Source: Bolinopsis microptera (Eukaryota; Ctenophora; Tentaculata; Lobata; Bolinopsidae). From it: DNA of 64,000 bases. A program made the position numbers and the translations under genes. Under the pieces are notes generated by a model that had not been told where the DNA came from, searched no databases, and saw nothing but the letters and a program-made list of their open reading frames with translations. Shown here in pieces: positions 1 to 11,823 of the stretch. Positions within the stretch are counted from its first letter, which is position 1; each line of letters starts with the position of its first letter. The DNA is taken from positions 3,304,730 to 3,368,729 of the forward strand of contig NC_087079.1 of NCBI RefSeq assembly GCF_026151205.1, written 5' to 3'.

Positions 1-2134
1 TCATTAACTAAAATTCGGATGTTACTGATAAATTTCGCTAAGTTAAGGATCACTGCAGTGGTCCCTATGACCCAGGTTACTATTTTTAGAACAATCCCCG
101 AAACAATTTCCTTGCCACAGTCCTCACTGCACTCATCCGAGTAGTCACTGCATTGTACCTTACCGTTACACTTCTCCGAACTGGGTATCAGCTCGTTGGA
201 TGATTCACAGGTAAACACACTGGTACAATTCTCTTCGTCCGAGCTGTCCCCGCAGTCATCCACCAGGTTACACACTTTATCATAAGTCAAACAGTGGTCA
301 TTGGTGCACTGAAATAAGTTGTTGTCTTTCAATCCTTTTTCGTCGATATTAAGATTTCTTTTCAGAGGAATCAAAAATGTCAAACTTGAGCCGCTTCTTG
401 TTACAGAGAAAGTTCTCGTATCCTTGTAAACTCCAGCGCAAGCAGCAGGTGGTAGGATTTTTAAGAGGCAGGAGGATGCCAAACATCTGTTACTACAAGC
501 CATCAGCACGTACTGTTCTCCGTAGAAGCTGCTACAATCATGTTTGTTCTCTGGGAACATGATAGAGTTAGGAACTGCAGCTCCAATTATACCTTCCTCT
601 GGGAACTCAAAAGATTTCTGCGAGCATTTTTCAATAAATCTTCCAATACTATTGGACACACCAGGTAAACAATATGAAAGAAATTTTGGCCCATTTTTTC
701 GGGTTTTCCAAACTTTTCGTCGATGTTGGTAAGCCGTGTAAATCACATTTTTGAAAGGCCGAGTTTGTTCGCAGACTGCTTTCTCCGCCGCACAAGTATT
801 CAATCCAATACAAAGATCTTCGATTTTAACAAACTCAGTGGATCCAACCCCGCACAAGAAGACATTCTCACAAACACTGCCCTGAGGGAGGTATCTAAAA
901 GAGCTGCCAACATGGCAGGTGGGTCCCAGCCAGGAGTCCAGTTCATCCTCACCTCCCACACAGTCCTCTGTACCGTCATTTAGCCAGGATATAGGCAGGG
1001 GTGTTTGGTTCCCATTTTTATTATAGGATCTACGAATACAGGTGTGCTCAGTCATCTCTCTGCACTCCACTGAGTCTTCATCACTTTGATCAAAGCAATC
1101 AAAATATCCGTTACAAAGCTCATGCTTATGGACTCTACATGAAAATGAGGGTTGGTGACATAACAAATCAAAACCATCGTCACACATAGAATATTTACCA
1201 TCATTAAAAATATAGCCTTCAAAATATTTGTTACAAACGATAACTTCAGATAGAGACGTAGGGAACCCATCTACAGGGCAAGTAAGAACACTCCTCTTTT
1301 CGTCAGTGCAGTTTGTTTGGTCTAGAAAATATTTGCACATCGGCTCATGGAAAGGACTATACAACAAAACTTCACTCGAATCAAACGAACAAAGTGGTTG
1401 CTTCTTTAGACCAGCGCATCTTGTGAAGTTCTGTATAGGAACCCAATTGTTTCCACTGCAGAAGCTTTGAGTAATTAAACACCATTCGACACTAGGTCCA
1501 ACTTCCCAGTGGTAACAACCCGTCTCGTCCTCTCCATCGTCGCAGTCTTCATATCCATCACAAATATGTGCTGGTTGTACATAGTGAGGCGAAATTCCTT
1601 TTTTACACATGATACCATATATGTAACCGTTGCAATATGCTTCATCGAAACAATTTGTTAAGTCGCAAATACCATCGCATGGAACTTCAGCTTTGGTATT
1701 TGTGGCGGTGGTTTTACAATAGTCATCCAAGTTCAAGTCGCAAATAATGAGAGACTGCAGCTTTACCTGTCCACAAACCCAGTACCGACTCAAAACTTCT
1801 TTCCATTTTTTCCCAAATGACCGGGAGTCAGGTGTACTACAAATAATCCCGGGACAGGAAATAGAGTTACTCTGTATGAATAATTCGCGAGTATTCATTT
1901 CTGCAGATAATGCCAAACAGGACTGATAATTAAAAACAGTTACATTCGGACAAATATTCGAAACAAAGAATGTTGGTGCCATTGTTAACGACCCAAAGGA
2001 GGATGTTATGGTGTAATACGTTTCTGACTGTACACAACGTAAAACCTCAAAGAATGATTCATCGGGTTCGGGCCGGACACAATAGATATTTGCCATCGGG
2101 GACACTACAGTCCACATCGTCTCCTCACACTGAC
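1..2134 (-). CDS. Exon 9 of the mosaic receptor: Cys-rich region, LDLa modules, first transmembrane helix
   Basis: The acceptor at 2135 (CACAG before the exon) is in phase 1, matching the phase-1 donor of exon 8 at 3046. The frame stays open for the whole exon and has no stop before the window edge. The first 400 bases or so encode a Cys-rich segment without a recognised domain. Several LDLa modules follow, mixed with divergent Cys-rich stretches; then come two good LDLa copies and a hydrophobic helix. LDLa modules fold around calcium through the acidic C-terminal motif, which is visible here. The rest of the 7TM domain must lie left of base 1. One long exon holding this much ectodomain and the helix contrasts with the small modular exons upstream. 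Confidence 0.85.
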
Positions 2135-5100
2135 CTGTGGTTGTGTTAAAATTTTTTTTAAACTTTTATACACTATACTACCTTAAGAACGACAAGTTTA
2201 GTCTACCATAAATTTAGTCAAACTTTTGACTAAAATTGTTGTAAACCAAATTTCATGCTCATTCAGTCTCAAGAATACATTTTTCGGCGACTAATTTTAA
2301 AGCAGACCGAAAGTTCAGTAGAGCAAATATGACATGAATATTATTAAGCTAACATTGTTTATAATTAATATATGACATCACCGTTCCTACTGCACACAAC
2401 CGTACCAAATTCCTATTGCATTTAAAGGGTTAGAGCTCCTACTTGGACATTATATTTTTAATCGATCCATCCCAATGCTCTGTTGAAACGGCTGAAGGAT
2501 CATATCTACATAAACTACGTAGTTCCAACAAAAATGGAAAAGTCGAAAAAGGGTGAAAAAGAAACTGAACAGTGAAGAACTTAGTGATACAGAGTCACAA
2601 ACTCTGGAGTCTGGATCTGATGTTATTGAAATTTCTGAGTAATGCATTGCAGCTTAATCTGTAATGCTCAGACAGCACGGGGTAGACTAAATTTGTTGTT
2701 CTTAAGGTAAATGGAATTGAAAATGGTATCGAAAAGTCGAAAAATGTGACTAAAATCGTTGTAGACTAAAAATTTGCAAAATTTGTGACTAAAATTATGG
2801 TAACCAAAATTATGGTAACCAAATTTATTAGCCCTAAGGTATTACAGAACTAACCAGTATTCATTACAGGTTATAGTGTTAAGCAATTGTTAGATTTGGC
2901 TGGATTTTATTTTTACCCAGTTTGCTGGTCTATGACTCGATTCTCTCTCACGTGTATAATAGAAGAGGCTGTTACGGGGATTATCTGTCGGATCGAACAA
3001 ATAAATTCAAAACACATTATATTTTTATCTGTGAAATTGTTTCACCTGGTTTTGGGTTGCACGAAAGTATGATGAAAGGTAGAGCATCATCCAAGTCAGT
3101 GTTAGAGACCCTAGATATGCTGTAGGTACATTCATTAAATATTTCTGCTTCTTCTCCACAGTGAAGGTCTGCCAAGACGATGTAATTTCTCCTGAACTTC
3201 AGAGGCGCTGTACCTGTTCTGAAGTAAAGGTGGTCCTGGTCCTCGAAATCTACCTAGAACAATATTTAGTTAGTACATATCTATAAGGGTCCTCGAAATC
3301 TACCTAGAACAATATTTAGTTAGTACATATCTATAAGGGTCCTCGAAATCTACCTAGAACAATATTTAGTTAGTACATATCTATAAGGGTCCTCGAAATC
3401 TACCTAGAACAATATTTAGTTAGTACATATCTATAAGGGTCCTCGAAATCTACCTAGAACAATATTTAGTTAGTACATATCTATAAGGGTCCTCGAAATC
3501 TACCTAGAACAATGTTTAGTTAGTACATATCTATAAGGGTCCTCAAATCTACCTAGAACAATGTTTAGTTACTACATATTTATAAGGGTCCTCGAAATCT
3601 ACCTAGAACAATATTTAGTTACAAAATATTCATAAGGGTCCTCGAAATCTACTTAGAACAATGTTTAGTTACTACATATTTATAAGGGTCGCGTAATTTA
3701 CCTTAGGAGAAGCATTTATAAAAGTTAATTATGGCAGGCCTTGAATAATGATGATAACAAATTGAGGATTTTGATCAATCCTTTTTTCGAAAGATTAAAC
3801 CAAAAAGCAGTAAAAACCTTCACTGTGTGTCCTCCACATCAAAATTGGCGCGGCCCTGAATGCAAAGTTGCGTCAATTTAGAGCAGCGCTAATTCAGAGC
3901 CGCGCTAATTTGCTAAATTTTATTTGAAGGACCCACAGTTATTTTTAAAAACAATTTACCCAATCTACAGAATACTCCAGTCCTAGTTCATCACATATCA
4001 GATCAGCTGCTTTATCTGAGAATTGATCCGCAACAACCAATCCATATTTCTGTAATTATGAAGTAAATGTTACAAGATACATGGGTAACAAATATGTAAT
4101 AATAAATAAACAACAAAACTTCATTCGTCGGAGTGAAAAATCTATAAACTATTTAACAATAACACCCCCTCCCCCTTCTAAAATATATATATATATCATA
4201 TATATAATTTACAGGGGGGGGGGGGGGGGTAAAAGTCAGTACCCATACGTACGTTGGGTCTTATACCACCGCCGTGTTCTATATTTGAGAGTTGTTGCTT
4301 TGCAGATGGAATACTGTACCTACTTGTTCGATCAGGATTCTGTCACCAAAATTTGAAAATTTTGGTGAACAAACTCGTTATGCTTCATATATCGGTCATC
4401 TGAGAAGCTAGAATTCTCATTTGTTTAGGACAAACGTAATTTAAATGGCCAAACACCATTCTATAAAATTTTGCTCGATCCGACTATCCAAACTATCAAA
4501 TAAATGCGAAAATGAACCTTTATTTGAAAAAAAATAACACGAATATTTTTCGATATGACAAATTCCTCGAACCAGTGGTGGTAGTACTAGTAGTAGTAAG
4601 TCATACCAGAAAGAATTATTTCAATTGGGCACACAGCTAGTGAAGCTGAGCTATTAAGGCCAACGTATGGGTACTAACTTTTGCCCCCCCGGCCCTGTAA
4701 TTGTATATATATTCATACCCCTTTGTCGGTTAGGGCCTCCAAAATTCCAGAGGTAGATGTTGCTGGTGTCTTTGTTGAATACATCAATCGAAATCGCTGC
4801 TTCGCTGTAAAATGTAAAATGTTCAAATTTTATATTTATTTAAAATTTTACAATTTTACAATTACACCTCCCCGCCAAAACAAACATCTTTGTATAGATT
4901 ATTTGTAAACTTAATACCAATATCACGTGCGTGCTAAATCACTCTACAGTCAATCTTCGAGATTGTTCTAAAAGGGCCCCCGATGCATCGCGATGGTTGT
5001 AACCAACTTCAATCGACGTATTTTCGGACGCTGATTCCGAATCACCCTCCATGACATAGGGTTAAAATGCTCTCCTGACGAGATATTGGCGAAAAACTGT

Positions 5101-8100
5101 ATCGATCACGTAATATGACCGTATAAGGAACAAGGAAGTTAGTCTAATTTCTCGTTAGGGTTAGGGTTTCAGCATAGTTTTTGTTAAGGATTGGGTTAGG
5201 GACTAGGGTTAGAGTTGGGATTAGATTAGAGGGTTAGGGTTTCGAAAAGTCGTTCAGAACCAGCTTGAGCTAGAGAACGGGTTAAAAAAGTCGCGTGACA
5301 GTCGAGTGTAGAGTGATTAATAATCATCCCCAATATCACTGTAATATCTTTGATAAAAAGATAAAACAAGCAACAATGCTAAGAATTACTATGATTTGAT
5401 TGCATATTAACCTTTGAAATGAAATGCTTTTAATCGATGTCGGAGTAAGCAGTATGTTTTTCTTCGACAGAATTATTAATTATAATCATTATCTCTTACC
5501 CTTGTGCCTGTAGTCAGTGCAACCTTCACAGGTGCAGTCTGACTCTGAGTTGCCACATCTCCCCAAGCTACTACAACAAGGACTAAACCCCTTAGGATCA
5601 CACTCCGCTGATATCCCGTTACGCAGGGGGTGCTCCTTACCACAGAGTCTGTCATCTCTCCATTTCTTCTTAGCTACCAGAGGATAAGAAGACTTTTGTT
5701 TGTTGAAAAATTCGGAATATATAACATTAATATTTACAACAACGTATATCGATAAGATATACACATAATCAATTCATTGAGTCCGTGGGACTCCCAATTA
5801 ACCAAGCAAACTCAAAGTCACTCTCGCAACGTTTATCAACTGTATTGGCAGAAGATCTGGTTCCTCTTATTATTATATACGCAGGATGGGCCTGTCGTGA
5901 TATCATGGAACGCTTAGGTTCCACCAGGATCTGGTATTCGTCATAATTCTAGGGCCTCTATGTATCGTCATCTCGCACAACTCCTTAAGAATCTTGTGAA
6001 TTTGGCATGTGAAAATTTGCAGCCTTCCAGACATTGATTCGGTCAACGAGGTGTCATACGTCACCTCAGGATCGGGTGACAGGGGGCTGACCAGGTTAGA
6101 ACCCAATTGATTGGGTTCGAGGTCACGCGATTATGAGCCTGAGGTCACGTGGCTATGACATTACCAGAGCATAAATATAAAACATGTTATGTGCTCCTTC
6201 ATAAAAAAATTTATGAAAATTTATGAAAATTGCACGATGCATTAATGGCGATCAGAGATTTAGTAATTTTGATCGCATGATTCGTGCTACAATTTAACAA
6301 TTAATTTATCAGATATTAATACAACTTTGAGAGATCGTGGATATTACTATTTAATTAGTACAATTAGTACAATTAGTACAATTAGTACAATTAGTACAAT
6401 TAGTACATTAGTACAATTAGTACAATTAGTACAATTAGTATAATTAGTATGATTAGTATGATTAGTATAATTAGTATGGTTAGTATAATTAGTATGATTA
6501 GTATAATTAGTATGATTAGTATAATTAGTATGATTAGTATAATTAGTATGATTAGTATAATTAGTATGATTAGTATAATTAGTATGATTAGTATAATTAG
6601 TATGATTAGTATAATTAGTATGATTATTAAAATTAATATGATTAGTATGATTAGTATAATTAGTATGATTAGTATAATTAGTATAATTAGTATGATTAGT
6701 ATAATTAGTATAATTAGTACAGTTTGTATAATTAGTATAATTAATATAATTAGTTTTAGTATATCAAATTACCGTCTTGTCTTTGCCTATCTATATCTCT
6801 GTAATCGATACACCCCTCACAAATACAATGATCTGAAATTAAAAATTAGAAAGACCTTTACAATCTAACAATAACACTTGTGTCAGATCAAAACTGAAGT
6901 TTTAAATGGACATTATCCAACCAAAATCAGAAAACATACCCAAAATAATGAACGTTTAAAATAATTACCTGATGAGTTGCCACATACCCCGCTCTCTCTG
7001 CCACTACAGCACGGTGCTGCTCCCCCAGGGTTACACTCAGTAGCGTTACCATCAGGCAGGGGTACGAACCACCCACAACTCCCGTCTTCTCTCCACCTTC
7101 TTCCACCTAAGATATTAAGTTGCCGTCCATTTCCGCCGATTGATTATACTACCTTAGTACCTTCATTTTACCAACGTCCTAAGTAATTAACTAACTGTTT
7201 TTTACCTCTTATTTTTGCTCTTTCATTTTTAGTGGCTGGGTATTTATGTGCTATTTTTCGGGCATCTGTTTTTTTTTGGTTTGTTTTGGTTTTAACGAGT
7301 TGTTTTTTATTGGTTTGTCAACAAAACTCACAGTGCTGGCAAGCACGACCGTTGCCCCTTTTACCCCTTACTAATTTGTTCTAAGCCGTTCTACGGGTAG
7401 GGGTGTACTTGTATCACCGTGCTGGCAAGCACGACCGTGGCTTTTATACATTCTATACTATTATACCCCTATACTATTTTACCCCATTTACTATAACTAG
7501 CCACCGGTGGGCGGTTGGGGTCCGGGACCCGCTCAAAAGTTTGGTCATGGGTCCTAGTATTTGAGAGTTGTTGCTTTGCAGATGGCGTACTGTTCGAGGA
7601 TTCCGTCGCCAAAATTTGAAAATTCGGTTTTTAGAAGCCACACCCAATCATCATTGAATTGCATATACTCGTGTTTGCGAACATGCTAAAAAATTCATTG
7701 TAACATATTGCAATAGGTAATTAAATCCGGAATTTGACCTGAAAAGATGGCGCCAGCGGATTCAAAATGACGAAGTTATCAAGCAATTTGTTTTTAATTC
7801 GTTAGCCAAATTGATTGAGTAATCATGTGATCACTGATTGCGTGCTACAACACCGTAATTGGGCTCTCTGCATGATTCCAATAGTGCCAACCCAATCACC
7901 TGATCACACGTAATAAATAACCTCGTTATGCTACATATCTCGGTCATCTGAGAAGCTAGAACTCTCATTTTGTCAGGACAAACGTAATTTAAATGGCCAA
8001 ACACAATTCGATAAAATAAGGCTCGATCCGACTATCCAAACTATCAAATAAATGAAAAAAATGAACACGAAATCGAATATTTTTTGATTTGAAAAATAAC

Positions 8101-8920
8101 CGGAACCAGTGGTGGTAGTAAGTCATACCAGAAAGAAATATTTCAATTGGGCAGTCAGTGACTGAGCTATTAAGGCCAACGTATGACTATGGGTACTGAC
8201 TCTCCCCCCTTAAAATTATTTTAAGTTGTATCTTAAACCTTATAGAATATATTTGCTGTGGCGGGTAGTAAATGCTATGTTTCGTTCTAGGTGACAATTA
8301 CTAACTGAAAAGCTTTCCACGTTTCCGTGTTCCTTTGTAACTTTATGTAATCTGCAATATTCCTGATATCTTTTGCTTACCTTGTTCTCGCCACTTTGAA
8401 ACGTTTCTGTAGTCCACACAGCCGTTGCAGAAGCAGTGGTAGACCGTCTCACCACATTTTCCATTATATATCCCAGCTGACTGAGTTAGCATTACACTGC
8501 AACAAGGTTTCTCCCCATCAGGATTACACTCGGAAGCGTAGTTACCGTTTGGGGCCGGGTAGTTATAGCCACAATATCCGTCCTCCCTCCACTTTCTTCC
8601 ATCTGTATAAGAGATTTATTTAATGGGATTTTGGTTCTTTACAATGTTGCTGTGTAGTTATTAATTGAGTTATTAATAATTTATTCATTGGATGTTGCGA
8701 AAATCTAATAGTATAATGATTCCTCATTAAATTCGACAGTGGGCGTGGCAAGGATTGTTTCATTTTTACTTGAATTATAGCGCCCTTAATCAAACCAACC
8801 TTTGGGATCATCTGTTGAAACTCCGGTACTTTTAACTGACGTTACGACGCTTAAAATAGAAGAGCTGGCAAGTACGAACAACACACCACTGTACACCACG
8901 TGATGCCCACATAAGGACAT
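1..8920 (-). CDS. Mosaic receptor: signal peptide, three hevein-like modules, SRCR-like domain, LDLa modules, start of 7TM (3' end off the window)
   Basis: I assembled nine exons by hand from GT-AG sites and matching phases: 8920-8800, 8602-8381, 7106-6969, 6832-6773, 5673-5500, 4804-4719, 4049-3960, 3253-3046 and 2134-1. Exon 1 starts with ATG and encodes a hydrophobic signal peptide. Exons 2-5 give three copies of a module with the signature KWRxDxxCG, a CCS core, GxCG, CxC and CxDYR; the CCSxxGxCG core resembles hevein-type chitin-binding folds. Exons 7-8 read like an SRCR domain (ADxFSDKAADLICDELGL). Exon 9 is one uninterrupted 711-codon frame open to the left edge, with clear LDLa modules near 1632-1718, 1515-1607, 1062-1160, 225-308 and 129-209 (acidic DCxDxSDE ends). 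It ends in a hydrophobic stretch (about 10-96) like the first helix of a rhodopsin-family GPCR. The gene is probably a cell-surface receptor; the ligand is unknown. That all exons form one transcript is inferred from phase agreement at every junction. Confidence 0.8.
3241..3689. repeat. 50-bp tandem repeat, nine copies, each carrying a splice acceptor
   Basis: Nine head-to-tail copies (units start at 3241, 3291, 3341, 3391, 3441, 3491, 3541, 3590, 3640). The first five are identical or nearly so and the last three are more diverged. On the minus strand each unit contains TTCTAG followed by the first codons of receptor exon 8. The copy at 3253 is used in my model because it alone leads directly into the open SRCR frame; the others run into a TAG after about 17 codons. 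Confidence 0.9.
4212..4697. mobile_element. hAT-like MITE (CAGGG ends)
   Basis: The ends are inverted copies: a CAGGG terminus, a G-rich run, then AAAAGTyAGTACCCATACG. The flanks give a near-match 8-base duplication (TAATTGTA on the right, TAATTTA on the left). There is no coding capacity. It lies in the intron between receptor exons 6 and 7. A related copy occupies about 7545-8215. Confidence 0.6.
4934..5320. mobile_element. Dispersed TIR element with telomere-like core
   Basis: The termini are inverted copies of TAATCACTCTACA. The interior holds irregular GGGTTAGGGTTAG runs (about 5155-5245). An inverted copy lies at about 36003-36365 and a partial copy at 11824-12050. No ORF. It lies in the intron between receptor exons 5 and 6. 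Confidence 0.6.
6345..6765. repeat. ATTAGTAC/ATTAGTATG microsatellite
   Basis: About 420 bases of 9-base ATTAGTAnn units, first the ACAATTAGT type and then alternating TATAATTAGTATG. The plus-strand frame of Ile/Ser/Met repeats across it is a by-product of the unit length. It ends about 10 bases from receptor exon 4 (6773-6832), on its 5' splice site side. Confidence 0.9.
7325..8215. repeat. Diverged repeats: GTGCTGGCAAGCAC family and a second copy of the 4.2-kb MITE
   Basis: At 7328 and 7413 there are two copies of the hairpin-like word GTGCTGGCAAGCACGACC, followed by TATACTATTATACCCC stretches also seen at 61.9-62.6 kb. From about 7545 the sequence matches the MITE at 4212-4697 (TTGAGAGTTGTTGCTTTGCAGATGG and later blocks). 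It is interrupted at about 7625-7915 by sequence absent from the first copy. All of this lies in the intron between receptor exons 2 and 3. Confidence 0.6.
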
Positions 8921-9331
8921 GATCAATTTATTCGTCAGGATCAGGTTGGTGTTCTGGAAGGTTGATTAAATGGATAAAATGGTCGGAAAGTAATATAAAT
9001 GGTTAGAAAGTAAAGTAGAGATGGCAAAATTAGCAATTCAAACCTTTAATTCATATTATATCTATACTCGACACACACACTGCAACCCCTTTTCGCGGTG
9101 GCCGGCCGGCCGGAGTGCACGAGAGAGGTATACAACGTGTAGCAATATCTATACTGCTATATATTATACAGTAAAATCCCGATCGCGAATCTCGATTTAC
9201 CTCGGCCATTTCCTTCCTCCAAATAGGACTAAACATACATTAAATGTAAACAACCAATACTCCGATTTACCGCAAACCCCGATTTACCGCGGTTTCTTTC
9301 TCTCAAACTCCGCGGTGAATCGGGGTATTAC
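8921..9331. other. Intergenic, 5' side of the receptor gene
   Basis: Upstream of the receptor ATG. It contains a GC-rich GGCCGGCCGGCCGG island near 9100 and a TATA-like string near 9160, neither of which I can tie to a promoter. No coding exon recognised. Confidence 0.4.
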
Positions 9332-9386
9332 CATGCAGTGGCGTAACATTGCATTTTGGCACCACCCCCCCTTCGTTACGCCACTG
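9332..9386. mobile_element. Miniature hAT-like hairpin element
   Basis: A 55-base insert with ends GCAGTGGCGTAAC and GTTACGCCACTG, the common hAT-type CAGTGGCG terminus. It is flanked by the perfect 8-base duplication GGTATTAC (9324-9331 and 9387-9394). Confidence 0.65.
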
Positions 9387-9394
9387 GGTATTAC

Positions 9395-10349
9395 TGTACA
9401 TATTTAATAGTGGTACAGCGATACTAATAGTAATACTTGTACCACGTGATAGAGCTATAGTTATATTGTTTAACTAACTTTAAGTTTAACTTCATTAACA
9501 TGTTCAAAATCAGTAAATCTGGGTAACATCTTAATTTTGAACTTGTCCATACCTGTAGGCAGTCAAGAAGAACGATCAAAAGCTCGTACGGACAATATCC
9601 GCAACTTAAAATACAAACAAACGGTGCTCAGACTCCCCGAGCAGATATCAGCTGTTAATCTGAGTAGTGAGCGGGTGGCATTATCGAACCCTGCTAGCGT
9701 CAGAATTGAAAGTATAATTATCTTCCTCTACGATAGTCCAGCTGGGAGGATTAATAAGTTGACGCACGAATGATGAAGCGGTTCATTGTCAATGGACGAG
9801 ATGTATTAACAGTAACGGTATTATGTTCATTGTTAACAGTGCGATAACAATAACGTTATTTTGTCGAGAAGAAAAGCTAAGATGTGAGATGGGGTGACTA
9901 CGATGAGCTTTTACTTGGAGTAAATAACTTTATCCATGCTTGATGAGAATCGGTATTGTTGGTACGTAAATTCTGCTGTTCGCTTTATCTGAGGAGATAT
10001 CTTGTTTTTTCTTTGTGATAGTCATCTTTACAATTAACCTCGTGACGCACGCTCAACTGCAGTACAGTTACACCGCTCCCACTAAATCGCTCGCCTCAAT
10101 TTTCCATGTTTTTAAAATTCTTGTGATAAGGCCCTGAGGGTATGAAAGTAATTTCAGTCGGTATTTCTGGACGCTGATTCCGAATCACCCTCCATGACGT
10201 AGGGTAAAAATGCTTCCCTGGAGAGTTATGGGTACACAGTATCCAATTCTAATAAACATGAACAGCTTCAAGTTCAACTGTAGCTCCCCGAATTGTCATC
10301 ATCGGCAATATTACTGGGCCGCGCTCAGCCTGTCATTCCGCCTAATCTC
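9395..10349. other. Intergenic, no recognised gene
   Basis: A 78-codon open frame at 9537-9773 matches nothing I know and has no supporting splice or start context. At about 10110-10230 there is a repeat (GGCCCTGAGGG, GGACGCTGATTCCGAATCACC, GACGTAGGG) also found at about 22225-22345 and, inverted, at about 39290-39400. Confidence 0.4.
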
Positions 10350-11125
10350 TATTCTCTATGTTAATGAACATAATAGCCTGGGGTCCCCAGGTAACGGCAA
10401 TATTGAGGGTTTGGGGCATGGCCGGCAATTGGAGTAATACTTATAGTGCGTACTGACTAATGATTTATTATTCCCAGGAAACCTTACTATATAGCTGGCC
10501 GGCTGCGCTGGGGCCTAACTTCGTAATTGAAAGAGATAGCGACTTTTATGGTTTTTTGCAAAATGTTGACATGATCGCTTTGTAAAAATAACGTTTCCCC
10601 CAGCGGGAAATTTGAAACAACGTAGATTGTGAGTTTCAGTTATCTCAAAACCTTCAGAAAATTTTCATTTTGGGCCTGGGGCCGATCAAAAGTTTTCAAC
10701 TTAAACTAATTTGCGGGTTGCTGTACTTTAACATTTATAATTGCAGACTAAATTGCGAGTGCGTCATTGCTACACGTTGTATACCTTTCGTGCACGCAAA
10801 GCCGTGATCAAAATGGGTTACATGGCGTCTGTCAAGTGCGTCACGTGATTCAATTTTGCATTTTTGTAATGTTTGAAGCATGCAATAAACTTACGAGCGC
10901 GCGCAAGCTTGAAAACGCTGCGAAGACGCGATGACCTGCATATTAGTAATACGACTTGACTATTGTTAATAAAATAGTGTGGCCCGGCGCGCGCTACTTC
11001 GTTAATTGACGATGTCAATTCATCGCAGCTCGGCGCGGCACAGTCTATGAGTCTAGTAGCGCATCTCGCCGATCTAGCTTTACCTGGGGACCCCAGGCTA
11101 TTATGTTCATAAACATAGCCTGGCG
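10350..11125. repeat. Segment bounded by inverted CTGGGGTCCCCAGG repeats
   Basis: About 40 bases at 10350-10395 recur inverted at 11080-11122; both include a TTATGTTCAT block and the palindrome CCTGGGGACCCCAGG. The interior is GC-richer than its surroundings with many GCGCGC words. A relative of the right half lies inside the foldback element at about 22950-23240. Confidence 0.55.
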
Positions 11126-11513
11126 TAATTTAACTCTCTAAAACGCGCATATATGCGCATTTATGCGATTTTACAATCAAATAATCAGATTTTACAATTT
11201 AACTCAGAGCGCGGCTCTTGTAGCGCATACGTCACTTTTTTTTGCGCGGCTGTAATTGGTTCTGAACGATCACGTGAATGCTCTAGTCACGTGCGCTTTA
11301 ACCTTGCTCTATCCAGAGCCCTTGCGCTTGCCTCACGGCGGGCCCTAGGTGGCGCGAAAGCACATGGTTAGGTGAAGCTTTAACCTGACATCCAACGATC
11401 ATGCGCACTTTTTTTAGGGCGATGGACTAGGTCGTAATTCACTCAGCCCGAATAATTATTCGGCGGAATGACAGACTGAGCGCCGCCCAGTAAATCTAGC
11501 TGTGAGTTGACGA

Positions 11514-11751
11514 ATGTTACTCGTCTAAATTTCTCCGAAGTAGCGCACGCCGCTTTCTTCTCGAAATGGCAAGTGCTACGAAGTAGCGCGCGCCGGGCCA
11601 GATCATTAACAATGGTCAAGCTGTGAGAAGCCTCATTGAGTGCGCGGCGCGGCACAGTAATGCATCGCGCTACAAGCTACTTCGTAGCACTTGCCATCGC
11701 GCAAGAAAGCGGTGCGCGCTACTTCGAAGAAATTTAGACGAGTAACATCCG
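11514..11751. repeat. Inverted repeat with about 75-base arms
   Basis: The arms 11514-11588 and 11679-11751 are near-complementary; both contain CTACGAAGTAGC-type words and the GAAGTAGCGC block. The spacer is about 90 bases. No ORF. Confidence 0.65.
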
Positions 11752-11823
11752 TCAAACTCGTGCGTGGCGGGTCATACAACGTATGACATAAATTAAGGCG
11801 ACGTAGAATGGATTTACATGCGT

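Noticed and set aside
3241-3689. CRISPR-like array
   Set aside because: Units are contiguous tandem copies without variable spacers, in a eukaryotic intron.
6449-6868. 139-codon Ile/Ser/Met repeat frame
   Set aside because: Produced by the ATTAGTATG microsatellite; the real coding exon there is on the opposite strand (6773-6832).
9537-9773. 78-codon frame as a gene or exon
   Set aside because: No recognisable motif, no convincing splice sites, and the reverse strand is equally uninformative.
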